Source of the DNA: Clostridia bacterium | GTDB taxonomy: Bacteria > Bacillota > Clostridia > Lachnospirales > Lachnospiraceae | Length of the DNA: 64,000 bases | Assembly: GCA_910576325.1 (NCBI GenBank) | Contig: CAJTIM010000007.1 | Location: forward strand, 62,001 to 126,000 | Direction: 5' to 3' | Shown here: positions 52,593 to 62,332 of the stretch, one piece after another | Numbering within the stretch: position 1 is the stretch's first letter | Layout of the letters: each line of letters starts with the position of its first letter | Position numbers and translations under genes: made by a program | The notes under the pieces: generated by a model | The model's database searches: none | What the model was told of the DNA's origin: nothing | The model's input: the letters and a program-made list of their open reading frames with translations, nothing else

Positions 52593-54023
52593 ATGGCATT
52601 GATAGTTTGCCCTGAGTGCAAAGCAAAAATCAGTAAATATGCGGAAAGCTGTCCTCATTGCGGCTGCCCTATGAAGGTGATCGTAAGGCTTATTGCCGAG
52701 CAGGAGAAGTCGACTATTACCACGGAACAGTCAGATTTTACAGAAGTTGCCACAACAGAGAAAAACCTATGCCTACAATGTGGAAAAGAGGTTGCACAGG
52801 CACCAGGAAGAAAAAAGAAGAAATTTTGCAGCGATGCATGCAGGAGTAAGTGGTGGGCGGCCCATCCAGAACAGATTAGACACAAATCCAATCGGACAAT
52901 AAACTGCGCTTTTTGTGGTAAAGCATTTCAGGTTCATGGTGGGCAGAAACGTAAATACTGTTCGCACAACTGCTATATTAAGGATAGGTTTTCTGAAAAG
53001 AAAGCAGATGTGTCGGCAGAAAAAGCATATGCCGATTCCGGCACTTTTGAAAATATGAAAGGCCCAAAATCACCATCCGCGGATAGGAATGTTAAGAAAA
53101 AACATCCGAAAAAAGATGCAGTAGTATCAAGCAGTAGTGCAGTATTATCACTAGAGGATTCAAATACAGATATTGTTGAAAATTTAGCAGCACCAACTGC
53201 TCTTACCAGTAGTAGCAGCAAGACTACGGATAGTTCCGGTTATTTCACAGAGGAAGAGTTTAAAGTAATCCTGAATTACGGAATGACAATCCATTTAATG
53301 AAAAAAATGCTCGTGGAAGGCATTATAGATACGGATGAATATCTGCAAATGGAAAAACTGTTCCAGGAGAAATATAAGAGCCCTTATGCCCATCTTATGT
53401 TTGAAAAGCGCCGGGAGGAGTTGGATAAAATGGCAGGCCCTCCTATTAAAGCTGAGGTAAAGACCCTTGCGCAACGGACGGGAATTCCGTTTGGCAGGGA
53501 TGACTGCTGGCGTTTCGGGTTTGGAGACGGCGGTGAAAAATATGAAGGCGAATATGCTGAATCTGATGTTCTCTTTCAGTTTCAGGCAAGACAACTGATA
53601 GGTGACTTTGGAAAAGACGGAGGCAGAGGGGTTACTGTTTTACGAAGTGGGGAGGTGTTAGAGGAGCATTTGCTTGTGGCGTTCCTTTACCCTGATAGGG
53701 TGAAACGGTTTTACATTTCGCAGGAAGCTGTTGCTGAAATTGAGTCATACCTCCAGGAGAAAAAACTAACGATTCTCAAGCTTCCTGAAAATGTTATGAA
53801 TGGGAATTATGAGGGAGAACATGATTGGGTGAGGTTTGGATTTAAGTGCATCACTGGTTTTCAAATTACTCGTTCTGATCCCAACCAGGTCAAAATGAAA
53901 GATGCCGTTTATTATACACGATATGCAGAGAATATGGAAACAGAAAATAACATCATCGATATGTATGAAGATATAAGGAAAATGCTTGTATATGCAGGAG
54001 TTGACATCCTGCCTAAGAAGTAG
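52593..54023 (+). CDS. Zinc-ribbon and SHOCT-like protein
   Basis: This 476-residue protein has an N-terminal zinc ribbon (CPECKAKISKYAESCPHCGCP). Two FCS-like fingers follow (CLQCGKEV...FCSDACRSKWW and CAFCGKAF...YCSHNCYIK), then a Ser-rich linker. A SHOCT-like helical pair (MLVEGIIDTDEYLQMEKLFQEKY) comes next and then an unrecognised C-terminal domain of about 190 residues. Similar SHOCT-like proteins often follow serine recombinases in Clostridia prophages. Its function is unknown; DNA or RNA binding is suggested by the fingers. Confidence 0.65.
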   Translation: MALIVCPECKAKISKYAESCPHCGCPMKVIVRLIAEQEKSTITTEQSDFTEVATTEKNLCLQCGKEVAQAPGRKKKKFCSDACRSKWWAAHPEQIRHKSNRTINCAFCGKAFQVHGGQKRKYCSHNCYIKDRFSEKKADVSAEKAYADSGTFENMKGPKSPSADRNVKKKHPKKDAVVSSSSAVLSLEDSNTDIVENLAAPTALTSSSSKTTDSSGYFTEEEFKVILNYGMTIHLMKKMLVEGIIDTDEYLQMEKLFQEKYKSPYAHLMFEKRREELDKMAGPPIKAEVKTLAQRTGIPFGRDDCWRFGFGDGGEKYEGEYAESDVLFQFQARQLIGDFGKDGGRGVTVLRSGEVLEEHLLVAFLYPDRVKRFYISQEAVAEIESYLQEKKLTILKLPENVMNGNYEGEHDWVRFGFKCITGFQITRSDPNQVKMKDAVYYTRYAENMETENNIIDMYEDIRKMLVYAGVDILPKK

Positions 54024-54094
54024 CTTATGATATCAATATTCCGGATTGATTCATACAAATATGTTTTAAAAAGATCAATGTAAGGACACAAGAG

Positions 54095-54181
54095 ATGAAA
54101 GCAATAGATACAGAATTTGCCAAATTTCTGGGCGTAGAAACACAGTTTTTTGTTCCAATCTATCAGATGTCAGGCAAATAG
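54095..54181 (+). pseudogene. Truncated DUF262 (GmrSD-type) remnant
   Basis: A 28-codon frame reads MKAIDTEFAKFLGVETQFF and then VPIYQMSGK before a stop. The VPIYQ motif is the DUF262 N-terminal hallmark (I/VP-x-YQR). It ends where a full gene would continue and lies 19 bases before an intact DUF262 gene, so it looks like a leftover of an earlier copy. Confidence 0.55.
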
Positions 54182-54199
54182 AAAAGGAAGTGTAACCAC

Positions 54200-55915
54200 A
54201 TGAATAGCGAAATCAAACTCGACACAAAGCTGGTCGGGGATATAAAGGGAGACTTCTATATTCCATCATATCAGCGTGGATATCGTTGGGGTGAGACGGA
54301 AGTAGTTCGTTTACTCGATGATATTTATTCTACTGAGGGCAAAAGGAATTATTGTCTTCAGCCAGTTGTAGTAAGAAAAAATAGTGATAGGTATGAGCTA
54401 ATCGATGGACAGCAGCGTCTAACAACGATTTATCTTATCTATCGCTTTATGAATGAAGAGAGCTTCGGCTTCATTGATGAGCCAAGGTTTACTCTTTCCT
54501 ATGAAACTAGAGAGAAATCAGAGGATTTCTTAAAATCAATCGATGAGTCCCGCAAAGAGGAGAATATTGATTTCTGGTTTCTTTGTGCAGCCTATGAAAG
54601 CATTAAGAAATGGTTCTCCGAAAGAGATAGAAAATCGACACTCACAAACATAAACAAGTACTTTGATGAAATTGTAAAAATCATCTGGTATGAAGTTGGT
54701 GAGTCTGAGGATGCCATTGGCTTATTTACCCGACTGAACATCGGTAAGATTCCGCTTACAAACGCTGAACTTGTAAAGGCTATGTTCCTCAGCAAAGATA
54801 CCGATGAAGATGTTGATAAAGAAAAGCAGGAAGAGATATCCCTTCAGTGGGACAACATGGAGAGAGAACTGCATAACAATTCTTTGTGGTATTTCCTGAC
54901 GAATAAAACGAATGCAGACTACCAGACAAGAATTGATCTTGTCCTGGATCTTATTTCCGGCAAGTCTGCTAACAACAGAGAGAAGTACTATACCTTCTTC
55001 AAATTTGATGAGATACGTCAGACAAAGACACTTGATAGTATCTGGCGTAGCATTCAGCAGACATTCTTAGTGTTGAAGGATTGGCACGGAAACCACGAGC
55101 TTTACCACAAAATCGGTTATCTTATTGCTTCTGGCACACTTACTCTGCAGAAGATTTTTGACCTATCAAAGGACAAAACCAAGGATGACTTTAGGGATTC
55201 ACTTGACGGCTTTATCAGAGACAGCATCAAAATTAAAGGTAACTATTCGGATTTGAGCTATGAAAAGCCATCGGATCAGAAGAAAATTACAACATTGCTT
55301 CTCTTATTTAACGTCGAATCCGTTCGTAGGAATGGTGAGCATTCACAGTGGTTCCCATTTGATAAGTATAAGTTTGGCAAGGGTGGAAAAGTAACATGGA
55401 GCCTTGAGCACATACACGCGCAGCAGTCAGAAGGTTTAAGAACACAGGAAATGTGGAAAGAGTGGCTTACACTACATATTCCATCTGTAAAATCGGTAAG
55501 CGATGATGCTGATGAACTGATTGAACTAATGAACAGCGCTATTGCAAAGGATAAGCTTGAGCGTCAGGAATTCGATGCTATCCAGCAAAAGGTGGTTGAT
55601 CTGTTGTCTGTAAAAGGAAATACAGAATATCTACACTCGATTGCTAACATGGCTTTGCTGAGTTCAACAGACAATGCTGCATTAAATAACTCGACCTTTG
55701 ATGTAAAGCGAAATGAAATCATTAAGATGGATAAGGCCGGTCAGTATATTCCCTTCTGTACAAGAATGGTATTTTTGAAGTATTATACTTCATCCGCTGA
55801 CAACCAGCTTCATTTCTGGAGCCATGCAGATAGAGTAGCGTATGTGGATGCAATGAATACCACATTGGTAAATTACCTTGAAGATCCAATTATTCTGGAA
55901 AAGGAGGAAGAATAA
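54200..55915 (+). CDS. DUF262/DUF1524 GmrSD-like restriction protein
   Basis: This 571-residue protein has the DUF262 motifs IPSYQRGYRWG (about 21-31) and LIDGQQRLTTIYLIY (about 70-84), in which the DGQQR residues bind NTP. Near residues 400-410 is WSLEHIHAQQ, a DUF1524 HNH-like motif. GmrSD proteins are nucleotide-dependent type IV restriction enzymes against modified phage DNA. ATG 54200 follows AAAGGAAG. The next gene is a second DUF262 protein, two bases later. Confidence 0.85.
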   Translation: MNSEIKLDTKLVGDIKGDFYIPSYQRGYRWGETEVVRLLDDIYSTEGKRNYCLQPVVVRKNSDRYELIDGQQRLTTIYLIYRFMNEESFGFIDEPRFTLSYETREKSEDFLKSIDESRKEENIDFWFLCAAYESIKKWFSERDRKSTLTNINKYFDEIVKIIWYEVGESEDAIGLFTRLNIGKIPLTNAELVKAMFLSKDTDEDVDKEKQEEISLQWDNMERELHNNSLWYFLTNKTNADYQTRIDLVLDLISGKSANNREKYYTFFKFDEIRQTKTLDSIWRSIQQTFLVLKDWHGNHELYHKIGYLIASGTLTLQKIFDLSKDKTKDDFRDSLDGFIRDSIKIKGNYSDLSYEKPSDQKKITTLLLLFNVESVRRNGEHSQWFPFDKYKFGKGGKVTWSLEHIHAQQSEGLRTQEMWKEWLTLHIPSVKSVSDDADELIELMNSAIAKDKLERQEFDAIQQKVVDLLSVKGNTEYLHSIANMALLSSTDNAALNNSTFDVKRNEIIKMDKAGQYIPFCTRMVFLKYYTSSADNQLHFWSHADRVAYVDAMNTTLVNYLEDPIILEKEEE

Positions 55916-55916
55916 T

Positions 55917-58100
55917 ATGGCTACAACACTTCACTCCTTTATTGATATTTTTGATACAACATTTGGAGAAGATCAGGAAGCAGTACAGCTGAAAAAGATC
56001 ATTATTCCGATCATACAGAGAGACTATGCTCAGGGTAGAAGAGGCTCTGACGTTATCCGTGTTAGAGGTAGATTTCTTGAGTCTTTATATAAAGCCGTAA
56101 CAGAGAAGCCGATCACACTTGATTTCGTTTATGGTGATATCGATGATGAGGGTAATATGACACCGCTTGATGGTCAGCAGCGTCTTACCACTTTATTCTT
56201 GCTTCACTGGTATGCTGCTAAGAAGGGCAACATCCCTGAAGCGGATTACAAGTTTCTGAAGAAATTCAGCTATGAGACAAGATACAGTGCGCGTTACTTT
56301 TGTATTGATCTTGTTGATTATAAGCCGGAATTCAAGCGTGCTATTTCGAAGGAAATTGTGAATCAGGCGTGGTTCCCGCTTGATTGGGAGAATGATCCTA
56401 CAATCAGTTCTATGCTCGTAATGATTGATGCAATCGATAATAAGTTTAGGAATGTACCAGATCTTTGGGGTAAGCTCAAAGAGAAATGTATCACATTCTA
56501 TTTTCTTCCAATTAAGGATATGGGCCTTACAGATGAGCTTTACATTAAGATGAATTCTCGTGGTAAGCCACTGACTTTATTTGAGCATTTTAAGGCAGAG
56601 CTTGAGCGAGAAATACGAAGCATGGATGAAAGTCTGGCTAATCGTATCATGGGCAAGATAGACCGTGATTGGACAGACCTTCTGTGGGAATATCGTAATA
56701 ACGGTAGCAGTTTTTCTGGCGATAACATTATCGACGATGAGTTCCTGCGTTACTTCAAATTCATCTGTGATGTAATTTGCTACCGCCAGGATGAATCACC
56801 GCTTGGAAGAAGCAATGATGAGTTTGACCTCTTACAGCAGTACTTCTCAGCAAAGTGTCCGGATGCGATTAAGAATATAGAAACAATGGAGAGCTTCCTT
56901 GATTGCTGGTGTAACATCCCGGACTATGATTCACCAACAGACTTTTTAAAGTCCTTCATGGCAAATAAGCATGAGAATGGAAAGATTCTGGTCGAGTCCA
57001 GATTTAACCTAAACATCTTTGAAGATTGCTTACATGCATATTCTGATAAGACTGGCCGTATCAGACAGTTTCCATTAAACAGAATCGTGCTTTTATATGC
57101 TATTACTACATACCTGCAGAATACTGATAAGGTAACGGAAGTGGACTTTAGAAGAAGAATTCGTATTGTAAATAACTTGATTCAGAATTCCGAAGATGAG
57201 GTCAGTGACAGAACAGATCGAAACAGAATGCCTGCTATTTTAGCTGAAGCAGATGCAATCATTCTTACGGGTGCCATTGATGATTTTATTGAGAACAACT
57301 TCAATGTAAGTCAGCTCTCAGAAGAAAAAGAGAAGATTACATTCTTGGAGTCTAATCCTGATATGGCAGATGCCATGTTCGAACTGGAAGATCACTTTTT
57401 GCTCAATGGTCAGATCAGCATCATTGGTCTAGAGAACCTTACTTATACAAAGAGATTTGAATCACTGTTTAAGTGCAGCCTAGATAAGATAGACTGCGCG
57501 ATGATGGCAATTGGAGATTATGGCCAGGTAGAGAGAAACAAGTGGCGTTATCAGTACGGATCAACATATCAGTTTGCATGGAATGAGCTGTTCCATAAGA
57601 GTGCGAATTCCGGATTTGATAATACAAAGAGCATTCTCATTTCGCTGTTAGCTACAAATGAGGAATTCTCAAATGAGATTCTGAAAAAGATTGCTGACGA
57701 TTATTTGCAGGAATGTGAGAGCAACAGCCTTTATCCGCTGAGATACTATTACATCAAGTACCGCGAATATCGTCCAGGCTCATATGGAAAGATGCAAAAC
57801 AACGCAGCTGTAACAAATCCATATTTGTTCTCAGTTATGCAGACAAAAACGCAGATGTCGCAGAATACATATATCCCATTCCTAAAGGTTGCTTCTGATT
57901 CACATCTCTCAAGAGATGATATGGGTCAAAGATTGATCTTTGGTGACGAGCATATAATTTGTACTAACAATTCGTATTTGAGAAGGAAAAATGATGATGA
58001 TACAATGGTAGATACTATCAGCATTGCCCAGAACGACAATGGCATTGATACCGAAGATAGAATCATCGCATTAAAGAATTACATCCAAGCGAATTTCTAA
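55917..58100 (+). CDS. Second DUF262 protein of the pair
   Basis: This 727-residue protein has DUF262 motifs IPIIQRDYAQG (about 29-39) and PLDGQQRLTTLFLLHWYAA. No clear DUF1524 HNH was seen in its long C-terminal part. It starts one base after the first DUF262 gene stop, with AAAGGAGGAAG upstream, so both are translated together. Paired DUF262 genes are a known type IV-like arrangement; here they precede a damaged restriction nuclease. Confidence 0.82.
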   Translation: MATTLHSFIDIFDTTFGEDQEAVQLKKIIIPIIQRDYAQGRRGSDVIRVRGRFLESLYKAVTEKPITLDFVYGDIDDEGNMTPLDGQQRLTTLFLLHWYAAKKGNIPEADYKFLKKFSYETRYSARYFCIDLVDYKPEFKRAISKEIVNQAWFPLDWENDPTISSMLVMIDAIDNKFRNVPDLWGKLKEKCITFYFLPIKDMGLTDELYIKMNSRGKPLTLFEHFKAELEREIRSMDESLANRIMGKIDRDWTDLLWEYRNNGSSFSGDNIIDDEFLRYFKFICDVICYRQDESPLGRSNDEFDLLQQYFSAKCPDAIKNIETMESFLDCWCNIPDYDSPTDFLKSFMANKHENGKILVESRFNLNIFEDCLHAYSDKTGRIRQFPLNRIVLLYAITTYLQNTDKVTEVDFRRRIRIVNNLIQNSEDEVSDRTDRNRMPAILAEADAIILTGAIDDFIENNFNVSQLSEEKEKITFLESNPDMADAMFELEDHFLLNGQISIIGLENLTYTKRFESLFKCSLDKIDCAMMAIGDYGQVERNKWRYQYGSTYQFAWNELFHKSANSGFDNTKSILISLLATNEEFSNEILKKIADDYLQECESNSLYPLRYYYIKYREYRPGSYGKMQNNAAVTNPYLFSVMQTKTQMSQNTYIPFLKVASDSHLSRDDMGQRLIFGDEHIICTNNSYLRRKNDDDTMVDTISIAQNDNGIDTEDRIIALKNYIQANF

Positions 58101-58124
58101 TTGATATGATTAAGGATCGTGCCA

Positions 58125-58557
58125 ATGAGTAATTCAGATAATCCGAGAAATGGTGCCATGTTTCAAGGCCAGGTTAGAGATTGGTTTCACAAGCAATATG
58201 GACCTGGGTTTGAGCTTGAGACGAAGATACCAATTGGCGATCCGGCAAAGAAGCATCGATATTGTTAATTTGGATAAGAAGATAGCCATCGAGTGCAAGA
58301 GGTACACTTGGACTGAAACAGGAAATGTACCAAGCACGAAGATAGGATTTACAAACGAGGCTGCTTTTTATCTTTCGTTCTTGCCGGATAGCTATGAGAA
58401 GTACATAGTCATGCTGCGTTCTCATCACGAGAAAAGAAACGAGAGTCTTGCCGAATATTATTCCCGATCAAATATGCATTTGATCGGGAAAACTAAAGTG
58501 GCCGAGTATGATCCGGAATGTGATGAACTGCGTATTATTAGCGCAGATAACAAGTAG
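58125..58557 (+). pseudogene. Frameshifted restriction endonuclease
   Basis: One frame starts MSNSDNPRNGAMFQGQVRD at ATG 58125 and stops at 58268. The next frame continues with DIVNLDKKIAIECKRYTWTETG (E-x-K nuclease core) to 58557. The reading frame changes at about 58255-58262 (AAGCATCGATATTG), consistent with a small deletion. It belongs with the DUF262 pair, so the system may have lost its third component. Confidence 0.7.
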
Positions 58558-58759
58558 ACCTGTTTAGTAGGAGATGTACTATGGATATGTTTCCGCATAC
58601 AGGTGACATCCATAATGGTGTCTCGGGGCATTGTGAATCAGTGATTCTGATGACGTTTTGTGGCCCTGGGAAGAAAAATTAGAGTGCAAACACAGTATAT
58701 TGTGGTTTTATGACAAAAAAGCGGGTTATTAATAATGATATTGTACCTAGATATTATAG

Positions 58760-59071
58760 GAAAATGCTCACGAAGCCGTTATACCAAAAGAAGTATTCTA
58801 TCAAGTACAAGCAGAGGTAGCACGAAGGTCATCTTTGCGTAGAACAGGATCAAATAAAAACCTTATTGGAAGACATACTAAATATGTCAACTATCCATAC
58901 TTTAGTGAGATCATTCAAAAGATAAATGGAGGAAAATGGAATATCGGTTGGCATAGTTCGTCTGATTTAAAAGAATTGAAAAGTTTATCAGTACAATGGG
59001 GCTTTAACAAGAACAAGAAATATTATTTCGGACTTAATTGGCAAAGAAAAAGAAATATTTTTGGAAAATAA
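58760..59071 (+). pseudogene. Serine recombinase fragment fused to unknown sequence
   Basis: The frame from 58760 reads ENAHEAVIPKEVFYQVQAEVARRSS, the middle of a large serine recombinase, then GSNKNLIGRHTKYVNYPYF and an unrelated end to 59071. An in-frame TAG lies immediately upstream. It is a decayed fragment, probably of an earlier mobile element. Confidence 0.55.
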
Positions 59072-59085
59072 TGGGAAGAAATAAA

Positions 59086-59135
59086 TTTATCACCCACTTT
59101 ATCACCCACCTGTGTTATAATAGGTGGGTGATAAA
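59086..59135 (+). promoter_or_regulatory. Repeat operator around the promoter of the AlbA-type regulator
   Basis: TTTATCACCCAC occurs in tandem (59086-59097 and 59098-59109), and its inverse GTGGGTGATAAA lies at 59124-59135. TATAAT (59116-59121) sits between the arms. The perfect 13-base arms around a -10 box form a strong candidate operator for the gene at 59159. Confidence 0.75.
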
Positions 59136-59158
59136 TTCATAAAGGCAGGTAAATTAAT

Positions 59159-60565
59159 GTGAGAAGTTCACTTGAAATAATAGAAGAACTTCGGAAGTAT
59201 GATTCCGAAAGAGAGTGGTTTGAATTTAAAGAGAATTGGTTTAAAGCTGATGAATTAGGAGAATATGTATCGGCATTATCGAATAGTGCAGCCGTTGCAG
59301 GGAAAAAATTTGCATATTTTGTCTGGGGAATCAATGATCGGACTCATGAAATTGTCGGAACCGTTTTTAATTGCCATCAAGATGTGAACCATGAACCGCT
59401 AAAACATTATCTTGCAAGGCAGTTCAGCCCAGATATTAATTTTATATTCGAAGAATTGGTAATAGAAGAAAAGAGGGTTGTTCTTTTAACAATTCCTGCA
59501 GCGAAATCTATTCCTACATCTTATGCGAGAGAGCGGTACATCCGGATAGGATCCAGCAAGGAGAATTTAAGAAAATATCCTGAAAAAGAAGCTTTTTTAT
59601 TTCAAATACTCCAGCATGGCTTTCCTACGATAGAGAATACTCCGTCTGATTATCAGAATCTTACATTTGAAAAACTGCTCATTTATTATGGAGCAAAAGG
59701 TCTAAAGCTGAATTTGGATACTTTTAAAAAGAATCTGTCATTCTACACAGAGGACGGAAAATATAACCTTTTAGCACAATTGCTAGCTGATAATTCCCAT
59801 ATACCAATCCGAGTGGCAATTTTCTCTGGAAAAACAAAAGCTGATAATATGTATTCTGTGCGTGAATTTGGTAATCAATGTTTATTGTATTCTTTAGATG
59901 AAGTATTGCGTTATGGTGATGTGTTGAATATCATTCAGGCAGATGAAAAAAATCGTATTGTTGAAAGAAAAGAAGTCCCATTATTTGAAAATGATGCTTT
60001 TCGTGAGGCGGTAATTAATGCTTTCGTTCATAATAAATGGGTCAGTGGAAATGAACCGATGATTACAGTATTTTCTGACAGGATTGAGATATTGTCCCGT
60101 GGTTCCCTTGCACCGGAGCAGACAATGGAGGGCTTTTTTGCAGGAGAATCCGTACCGGTAAATAAGAAACTGTCAGAAATATTATTACAGCTTCATATCA
60201 GTGAGAAAACTGGAAGAGGTGTGCCTAAAATTACACAGAGATATGGAAAAGAAGCTTACGAATTCAGAGAAAATTCTATTGTAGTTACAATCCCTTTTAA
60301 TTGGATTAATATCATGGGTGATAAAGTGGGTGAGAAAAGCAACGATAAAGTGAACGATAAAAATACAGAATCGATTCTAAATCATACACAGGCCCGGATT
60401 TTGGCAGAAATACGGAACAATCCGAATATTACGAAGCCACATCTTGCGGAAATACTTAAACTTGGGAAGACTACGATAGATAAAGGAATAGCAGTTTTGA
60501 AGAAATATAGATATATTGAAAGAGTAGGTTCTAACAAGTCCGGTTACTGGAGAGTATTAAAATAA
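59159..60565 (+). CDS. Schlafen AlbA_2-type regulator with winged helix
   Basis: This 468-residue protein starts at GTG 59159 (RSSLEIIEELRKYDSEREWFEFKE). The EFKE motif and GKKFAYFVWGIND fit the Schlafen/AlbA_2 domain, followed by a GHKL-like region (FREAVINAFVHN). The C-terminal winged helix is ILAEIRNNPNITKPHLAEILKLGKTTIDKGI. The linker GDKVGEKSNDKVNDK is encoded by repeats that match its own operator inverted. It may repress itself and neighbouring genes. Confidence 0.8.
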   Translation: MRSSLEIIEELRKYDSEREWFEFKENWFKADELGEYVSALSNSAAVAGKKFAYFVWGINDRTHEIVGTVFNCHQDVNHEPLKHYLARQFSPDINFIFEELVIEEKRVVLLTIPAAKSIPTSYARERYIRIGSSKENLRKYPEKEAFLFQILQHGFPTIENTPSDYQNLTFEKLLIYYGAKGLKLNLDTFKKNLSFYTEDGKYNLLAQLLADNSHIPIRVAIFSGKTKADNMYSVREFGNQCLLYSLDEVLRYGDVLNIIQADEKNRIVERKEVPLFENDAFREAVINAFVHNKWVSGNEPMITVFSDRIEILSRGSLAPEQTMEGFFAGESVPVNKKLSEILLQLHISEKTGRGVPKITQRYGKEAYEFRENSIVVTIPFNWINIMGDKVGEKSNDKVNDKNTESILNHTQARILAEIRNNPNITKPHLAEILKLGKTTIDKGIAVLKKYRYIERVGSNKSGYWRVLK

Positions 60566-60724
60566 ATTTTTGTGGATAGTTCCGCCAAGGCACATTTATG
60601 CTTTCTGATAATCCGATTCACATCCTCTATACATGTGGAAAGTACCATCGGACGAGTGATTCACATCCTCTTGATTTCAACACATTAAAATAACAATAAA
60701 CTCAAAACGAAAAGGACAAATGAT
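60566..60724 (+). repeat. Intergenic stretch with direct repeats
   Basis: GATTCACATCCTCT occurs exactly at 60615-60628 and 60658-60671, 43 bases apart, before the second hsdM. No other feature is supported. Confidence 0.5.
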
Positions 60725-62332
60725 ATGGCAAAAAAGAAAATTGCTGAAAAAGCATTGAATATAGATAATATTTTATTTAATTGCAGGGATATCATGCGGG
60801 CCGCACGTAACTCAGGCTCTTTCTTTGAAAAGCGTGATATGATGCTTACTCTTGTATTCCTACGTTTTATAGGTGAGAAATATGAGAACGGAATTCAAAA
60901 GCTTCGTCAGACATTAATCGAACAGGGGCTTGACCCGGATGATGAAAACATCAGATCAGCTTTTTTTGATGATGCTACTTTTACGGACGGAACTTATAAT
61001 TTGCCTTTGGAGGCAAGATGGTCAACGATCATAAACACACCTGCACCAGGACTTAATGTGGCGCTTGATACGGCCCTTCATAGTATTGCAACAGGTTCAA
61101 AGGATTTGAAAGGCTGTTTTATCGAGGGTACATTTACAACCCGCAATCTTGCTCCTAATGATATAAAAAAGCTTGTCGATGAAGTAAATAAAATCAGCCA
61201 TAAAGCTTTTGGAGAGGAAAAAGACCTTATTGGCCGCGTTTACGAATATTTTCTAAAAGAATTTGCGGTTAATGCAACAAAGGAAGAGGGAGAATTCTAT
61301 ACTCCTCATGATGTTGTCCAGCTAATTGCAACAATGATAGAACCTTATGATGGTACTTTATATGACCCTTGCTGCGGTTCGGGCGGTATGTTTATACAGA
61401 GTGCCGCTCTCGTAAAATCCAGACAGGGTGATATTAACCGAATCAATATTTACGGACAGGAAAAGGATGCGGCTACCTACCGTCTTGCAAAAATGAATCT
61501 TTCACTTCGCGGCCTCAGCCACAACCTTGGTGATACAAATGATTCTTCTTTTACGCATGATTTGCATAAAGGATTATACTTTGACTATATCATGGCTAAT
61601 CCTCCGTTTAATCTGAAAGGCTGGTATAATGACAACCTAAAAAATGACGTCCGCTGGGCTGACTACCAGACGCCTCCTGAAAGTAATGCAAACTATGCTT
61701 GGATTTTACATATACTTTGTCACTTGAAGCCTGCGGATGGTGTTGCCGGATTTCTTCTTGCTAACGGCGCTTTGAATGACAGCGATACCTTGAAAAACCG
61801 AAAAAAACTGATTCGGAAAGATAAGATCGAAGCCATTATTGTTCTTCCGAGAGAACTTTTTATTACTACGGATATCAGCGTTACCCTTTGGATTCTGAAT
61901 CAAAATAAAAAGGGCGGTAATTATCACGGCAGAAGTCTTCGCAATCGTGAACATGAAATACTTTTTATGGATTTGCGCCAGTGCAGAGAAAATTCTGTTA
62001 AAGGCGAAAACAAAAAGAAGGTTCGTTTGGTAACGGAACAGATTGAAAGAGCCGCTGAAATTTATCACACATGGCAAAGGGAAGGTACTGACGGTACAAA
62101 CTATGAAGTGCCTGAGCTTTACCGCAGTGTTGGAATTTCTGAAATTGAGAATAAAGGCTGGACACTTACGCCGAGTAAATATATTGAGTTTATCGATCAT
62201 GATTTAGAGATCGATTATGAAAAAGAAATGGCTCGTATTCAGGCAGAAATGCAGGAAGTTATGAAGCAGGAAAAGAAATCCCGGCAGATGCTGGAAGATG
62301 CATTCAGGGGGATTGGCTATGGAATTGACTAA
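60725..62332 (+). CDS. hsdM: Second type I DNA methyltransferase M subunit
   Basis: This 535-residue protein has the HsdM helical N-terminus, GEFYTPHDVVQLIATM, the SAM motif DPCCGSGGMFIQ and the catalytic MANPPFNLKGW. It is a different subfamily from the hsdM at 32313. ATG 60725 follows AAAGGAC. It overlaps hsdS by 14 bases. Confidence 0.92.
   Translation: MAKKKIAEKALNIDNILFNCRDIMRAARNSGSFFEKRDMMLTLVFLRFIGEKYENGIQKLRQTLIEQGLDPDDENIRSAFFDDATFTDGTYNLPLEARWSTIINTPAPGLNVALDTALHSIATGSKDLKGCFIEGTFTTRNLAPNDIKKLVDEVNKISHKAFGEEKDLIGRVYEYFLKEFAVNATKEEGEFYTPHDVVQLIATMIEPYDGTLYDPCCGSGGMFIQSAALVKSRQGDINRINIYGQEKDAATYRLAKMNLSLRGLSHNLGDTNDSSFTHDLHKGLYFDYIMANPPFNLKGWYNDNLKNDVRWADYQTPPESNANYAWILHILCHLKPADGVAGFLLANGALNDSDTLKNRKKLIRKDKIEAIIVLPRELFITTDISVTLWILNQNKKGGNYHGRSLRNREHEILFMDLRQCRENSVKGENKKKVRLVTEQIERAAEIYHTWQREGTDGTNYEVPELYRSVGISEIENKGWTLTPSKYIEFIDHDLEIDYEKEMARIQAEMQEVMKQEKKSRQMLEDAFRGIGYGID

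Noticed and set aside
58581..58682. A 33-codon ORF (MDMFPHTGDIHNG...) after AGGAGATG
   Set aside because: It has a fair ribosome site but is very short, unrecognised and lies in decayed DNA; not called a gene.
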